This document shows, piece after piece, positions 61,309 to 64,000 of a stretch of 64,000 nt of DNA; the first letter of the stretch is position 1; each line of letters starts with the position of its first letter. A program made the translations under genes and the position numbers. The stretch comes from Asaia bogorensis_B (GTDB lineage: Bacteria; Pseudomonadota; Alphaproteobacteria; Acetobacterales; Acetobacteraceae): assembly GCF_900465315.1 (NCBI RefSeq), contig NZ_UBIX01000012.1; one strand, 5' to 3'. Under the pieces are notes generated by a model. It made no database searches and had not been told where the DNA came from. It saw nothing but the letters and a program-made list of their open reading frames with translations.

Positions 61309-63533
61309 GAGACCTGTTCCACAAAATGGGCCATAATGCGTTTTTCGCCTGCCTTCTCGAAGTTGATATGCAATCGGTCGGATTCGACACCGAGCACGGT
61401 GCCATAGCCGAATTTCTGATGGAACACGCGTGCGCCCGAGGCAATTCCGTGTGAGGCATCGGGGCGCACATCTGTCACGCGGGGGGCAGGTGTGCGGAAA
61501 CGCCCTTGCGTGCTGCTCAACGGGCCCGATGCAAAGATGGATGTCTGCGCGGCAGCCTGACGGCGCTCCTGCATGGCTTGTCCACTATGCTCGACCGTTT
61601 CCGCAGGGATCTCGTCAATGAAGCGGCTGGGCATGGAATCCTGCCAGTTGGCATAGATGCGTCGACGGGCGGCATGGATGATGATCGCCCGTTTTCTGGC
61701 GCGGGTGATCCCGACATAAGCCAGCCTGCGTTCTTCCTCGAGGCTCTTGAGACCACCTTCATCGAGGCTGCGCTGTGAGGGAAACACCCCTTCCTCCCAA
61801 CCGGGGAGGAACACGGTGTCGAACTCCAGCCCCTTGGCTCCATGCAGGGTCATGAGGCTGACCGTGTCAGCACTTGCCTTGTCCTCGGTCTCGGTGACCA
61901 GAGCCACGTGCTCGAGAAAGCCTTCGAGCGTGCCGAAATCACCGATGGCCCTAAGCAATTCCTTGATATTGTCGAGCCGCCCTGGGGCCTCAGGCGATTT
62001 ATCGTCGCGCCACATCGGCAGGTAGCCGCTTTCCTCCAGCAACTGCTCCATGGCCACCACATGGCCCTCGCTCTCACGGGTTTCGCGGGCGCGGGCAAAG
62101 GCCTCCATGAGGCCTGAAAGGGCTTCGCGACCCTTGCCTTTCACCAGGCCGGTGTCGAGGGCATGAGCAACGCCGACACTCAGCGGCGCATTCAGGCTGC
62201 GCGCCTCATGATGAAGCTTCTGTAACCCGGCGGCACCCACGCCCCGCTTTGGCACATTGATGATCCGCTCAAAGGCGAGATCATCGGCGGGCTGGGCCAG
62301 CACACGCATATATGCCATGGCATCGCGTATCTCGGCACGCTCATAGAAGCGCAAGCCACCGACCACGCGATAAGGCAGGCCAAGTGTCAGGAAACGTTCT
62401 TCAAAGGGGCGTGTCTGAAAGCCCGCTCGCATCAGAATGGCAATCTGGGAAAGCGGATGTCCCTCACTGCGCAGCCGCTCGATGGCCCCGGCAGCGATAC
62501 GGGCTTCCTCGTCGGAATCCCATGCGCTGATGATTTGCAGCTTTTCGCCCTGTGCGTCCTCGCGACCGGGCCGAAGCGTCTTGCCCAGACGGCCTGAATT
62601 ATGAGCGATCAGCCCGGAGGCCGCAGCAAGGATCTGGGCTGTCGAACGGTAGTTACGCTCGAGGCGGACGATCTTCGCGCCGGGGAAATCCTTTTCGAAG
62701 CGCAGGATGTTTTCCACCTCGGCACCACGCCATGAATAGATCGACTGATCGTCGTCACCCACGCAGGCGATATTGGCTGGTCCGTGCTCGCGCTTGGCCA
62801 GCAGACGCAGCCAGAGGTACTGGATTGTGTTGGTGTCCTGGTACTCATCGACCAGGATATAGCGGAACAGCCGGTGATACTGGGCCAGAACGTCTGGCTG
62901 TGTGCGCAGGATCTCAAGCGTATGCAGCATGAGATCGCCAAAGTCACAGGCATTGACCGCCTTGAGCCGGTCCTGATAGGCGGCGTAGAGCTTGCGCGCC
63001 TGTCCTCCTGCAAAATCCGTATCCTCGGCTGCCGTCACCTGCTCGGGCGTCAAGCCGCGATCTTTCCATCGCTGGAAAATGCCCAGCAAAGCCTGAGGTG
63101 GCCAGCGTTTCGTATCGAGGCGGAACGGCTCCATGATCTGACGCACGAGGCGAAGCTGATCGTCGGTATCGAGGATGGTAAAACCAGTGGTCAGCCCGAC
63201 ATATTCAGCGTGACGGCGCAGCATTCGCGCGCACAGGGCATGGAATGTGCCCAGCCACAGCCCTTCTACAGTCTCACCCAGCAGGGCACCCACACGCTCG
63301 CGCATTTCACGGGCAGCCTTGTTGGTGAAGGTAACCGCCAGAATCTGGTAGGGCCGCGCGCGGCAATCGAGCAGGATATGGGCAAAGCGCGTGGTCAAAA
63401 CGCGTGTCTTGCCCGTTCCCGCCCCAGCCAGAATCAGAAGCGGGCCCTCCGTCGTCTCAATGGCCTCCCGTTGCTCGGGATTGAGGCGTTCAAGGTAATC
63501 AGGCGAGGGGGATGGAATGAGGGATTGCGTCAC
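61305..63533 (-). CDS. uvrD: UvrD/PcrA-type DNA helicase
   Basis: A 742-residue superfamily 1A 3'-5' helicase. Walker A LAGAGTGKTRVL lies near residue 36. Then come AVTFTNKAAREMRERV (motif Ia), LVDEYQDTN (motif II), VGDDDQSIYSWRGA (motif III), LERNYRS (motif IV), TLHGAKGLEFDTVFLPGWEEG (motif V) and VGITRARKRA (motif VI). The C-terminal part (GARVFHQKFGYGTVLGVE) is the Tudor-like domain typical of UvrD/PcrA. It works in nucleotide-excision and mismatch repair. It is divergent from radC. Confidence 0.96.
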   Translation of the reverse strand: MTQSLIPSPSPDYLERLNPEQREAIETTEGPLLILAGAGTGKTRVLTTRFAHILLDCRARPYQILAVTFTNKAAREMRERVGALLGETVEGLWLGTFHALCARMLRRHAEYVGLTTGFTILDTDDQLRLVRQIMEPFRLDTKRWPPQALLGIFQRWKDRGLTPEQVTAAEDTDFAGGQARKLYAAYQDRLKAVNACDFGDLMLHTLEILRTQPDVLAQYHRLFRYILVDEYQDTNTIQYLWLRLLAKREHGPANIACVGDDDQSIYSWRGAEVENILRFEKDFPGAKIVRLERNYRSTAQILAAASGLIAHNSGRLGKTLRPGREDAQGEKLQIISAWDSDEEARIAAGAIERLRSEGHPLSQIAILMRAGFQTRPFEERFLTLGLPYRVVGGLRFYERAEIRDAMAYMRVLAQPADDLAFERIINVPKRGVGAAGLQKLHHEARSLNAPLSVGVAHALDTGLVKGKGREALSGLMEAFARARETRESEGHVVAMEQLLEESGYLPMWRDDKSPEAPGRLDNIKELLRAIGDFGTLEGFLEHVALVTETEDKASADTVSLMTLHGAKGLEFDTVFLPGWEEGVFPSQRSLDEGGLKSLEEERRLAYVGITRARKRAIIIHAARRRIYANWQDSMPSRFIDEIPAETVEHSGQAMQERRQAAAQTSIFASGPLSSTQGRFRTPAPRVTDVRPDASHGIASGARVFHQKFGYGTVLGVESDRLHINFEKAGEKRIMAHFVEQVS

Positions 63534-63560
63534 CCGACCGATATAGAATGTAATGCGCCT

Positions 63561-64000
63561 ATGGCCAATTGCTCATTTTCGCCTGAAAGCAAGAACCTGC
63601 TTCGCGGTGTGGGGCCGCACGGTCATCGCGAGCGCATGCGTCATCGCGTGATGAGCGCAGGGGCTGACACACTGGCGGATTACGAGATTCTGGAAATGCT
63701 GCTTTTCAGCAGCATACCCCGACGCGATACCAAACCCCTGGCAAAGGCGCTCCTGCAACGATTTGGGAGTCTTTCTGCCGTCTTCGCTGCCCCGGCCCAG
63801 GAATTGAGGTCGCTGGGTGTGAGTGATAAGGCACTGCTGCTCTTGCGTTTCCCCCCGGTACTCGCAGATCGTCTGGCTCTTGCAGAAGACCGGTTGCGTC
63901 CCCGTCTCGGGAGCTGGGACCAGCTTTGTGGCTATCTTTCCGGGGTGATGGCGAGCGCTGTGCCTGAGCAGTTCCGGCTGCTTTATCTGGATAATCGCAA
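63561..64000 (+). CDS. radC: DNA repair protein RadC, 5' part, cut by the window
   Basis: The reading frame is open from the ATG at 63561 to the end of the window, 146 complete codons. The product has the RadC N-terminus: HRERMRHRVMSAGADTLADYEILEMLLFSSIPRRDTKPLAKALL, then LLQRFGSLSAVFAAP, LGVSDKALLL and a start of the JAB1/MPN-like domain (PEQFRLLYLDNR). The metal-binding HxH...D motif lies beyond the window. It is divergent from uvrD. The role of RadC in repair is uncertain despite the name. Confidence 0.9.
   Translation, partial: MANCSFSPESKNLLRGVGPHGHRERMRHRVMSAGADTLADYEILEMLLFSSIPRRDTKPLAKALLQRFGSLSAVFAAPAQELRSLGVSDKALLLLRFPPVLADRLALAEDRLRPRLGSWDQLCGYLSGVMASAVPEQFRLLYLDNR

Overview
The window reads as a chromosomal segment of an acetic acid bacterium (Acetobacteraceae), most likely an Asaia-like pigmented genus. 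The clues are a moderately high G+C content, several OprB-type porins and TonB receptors, a purine-salvage Rieske cluster, an NAD-type isocitrate dehydrogenase, and a C30 carotenoid cluster. The genus is an inference; no rRNA gene is present to test it. I saw no insertion sequence, phage gene, CRISPR array or tRNA.

Layout. 0.2-5 kb: a TonB-dependent receptor and a Kef/YbaL-type antiporter. 5.3-14.4 kb: a divergent purine-catabolism and uptake cluster. On the minus strand it has the catalytic half of a Rieske oxygenase, a guanine deaminase and an 8-oxoguanine deaminase. On the plus strand it has a small acylphosphatase-like protein, the separate Rieske half, a GST-like protein and a BMP-type ABC importer. 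14.4-19.5 kb: an ethanolamine operon (eutB-eutC-permease-porin) with a recognisable promoter. 20.3-23.3 kb: an SDR polyol dehydrogenase and a coiled-coil DcaP-like porin, followed by a bidirectional terminator. 23.3-28.7 kb: two TonB receptors. 29-33 kb: an OprB porin, beta-propeller and Tat-exported DyP peroxidase operon.

33.2-47.6 kb is rich in copper genes: a His/Met-rich DUF2946-like protein with a Met-rich TonB copper receptor, a Cys-rich protein with the CopA multicopper oxidase and CopB, and a CopZ chaperone with a CopA P-type ATPase. Between these modules lie an MFS transporter, a short membrane protein with an FNR-like box upstream, an orphan pstS behind a good Pho box, and another OprB porin. 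47.7-54.8 kb: a C30 carotenoid (staphyloxanthin-like) operon on the minus strand, made of an aldehyde dehydrogenase, two desaturase/oxidase paralogues, an acyltransferase, a glycosyltransferase and a DUF2141 protein. No diapophytoene synthase is present, so the C30 precursor probably comes from squalene made elsewhere. 55.3-64 kb: iron-type alcohol dehydrogenase, isocitrate dehydrogenase, aminopeptidase P, an N-acetyltransferase, PrmA, UvrD/PcrA helicase and the start of RadC.

The most unusual object is the split Rieske oxygenase at 7.3-9.2 kb. One protein keeps the mononuclear-iron site but has lost the [2Fe-2S] domain. A divergently encoded protein supplies a Rieske domain. No reductase, xanthine dehydrogenase or uricase lies nearby. 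The linked guanine and 8-oxoguanine deaminases suggest that this pair oxidises a purine or one of its breakdown products.
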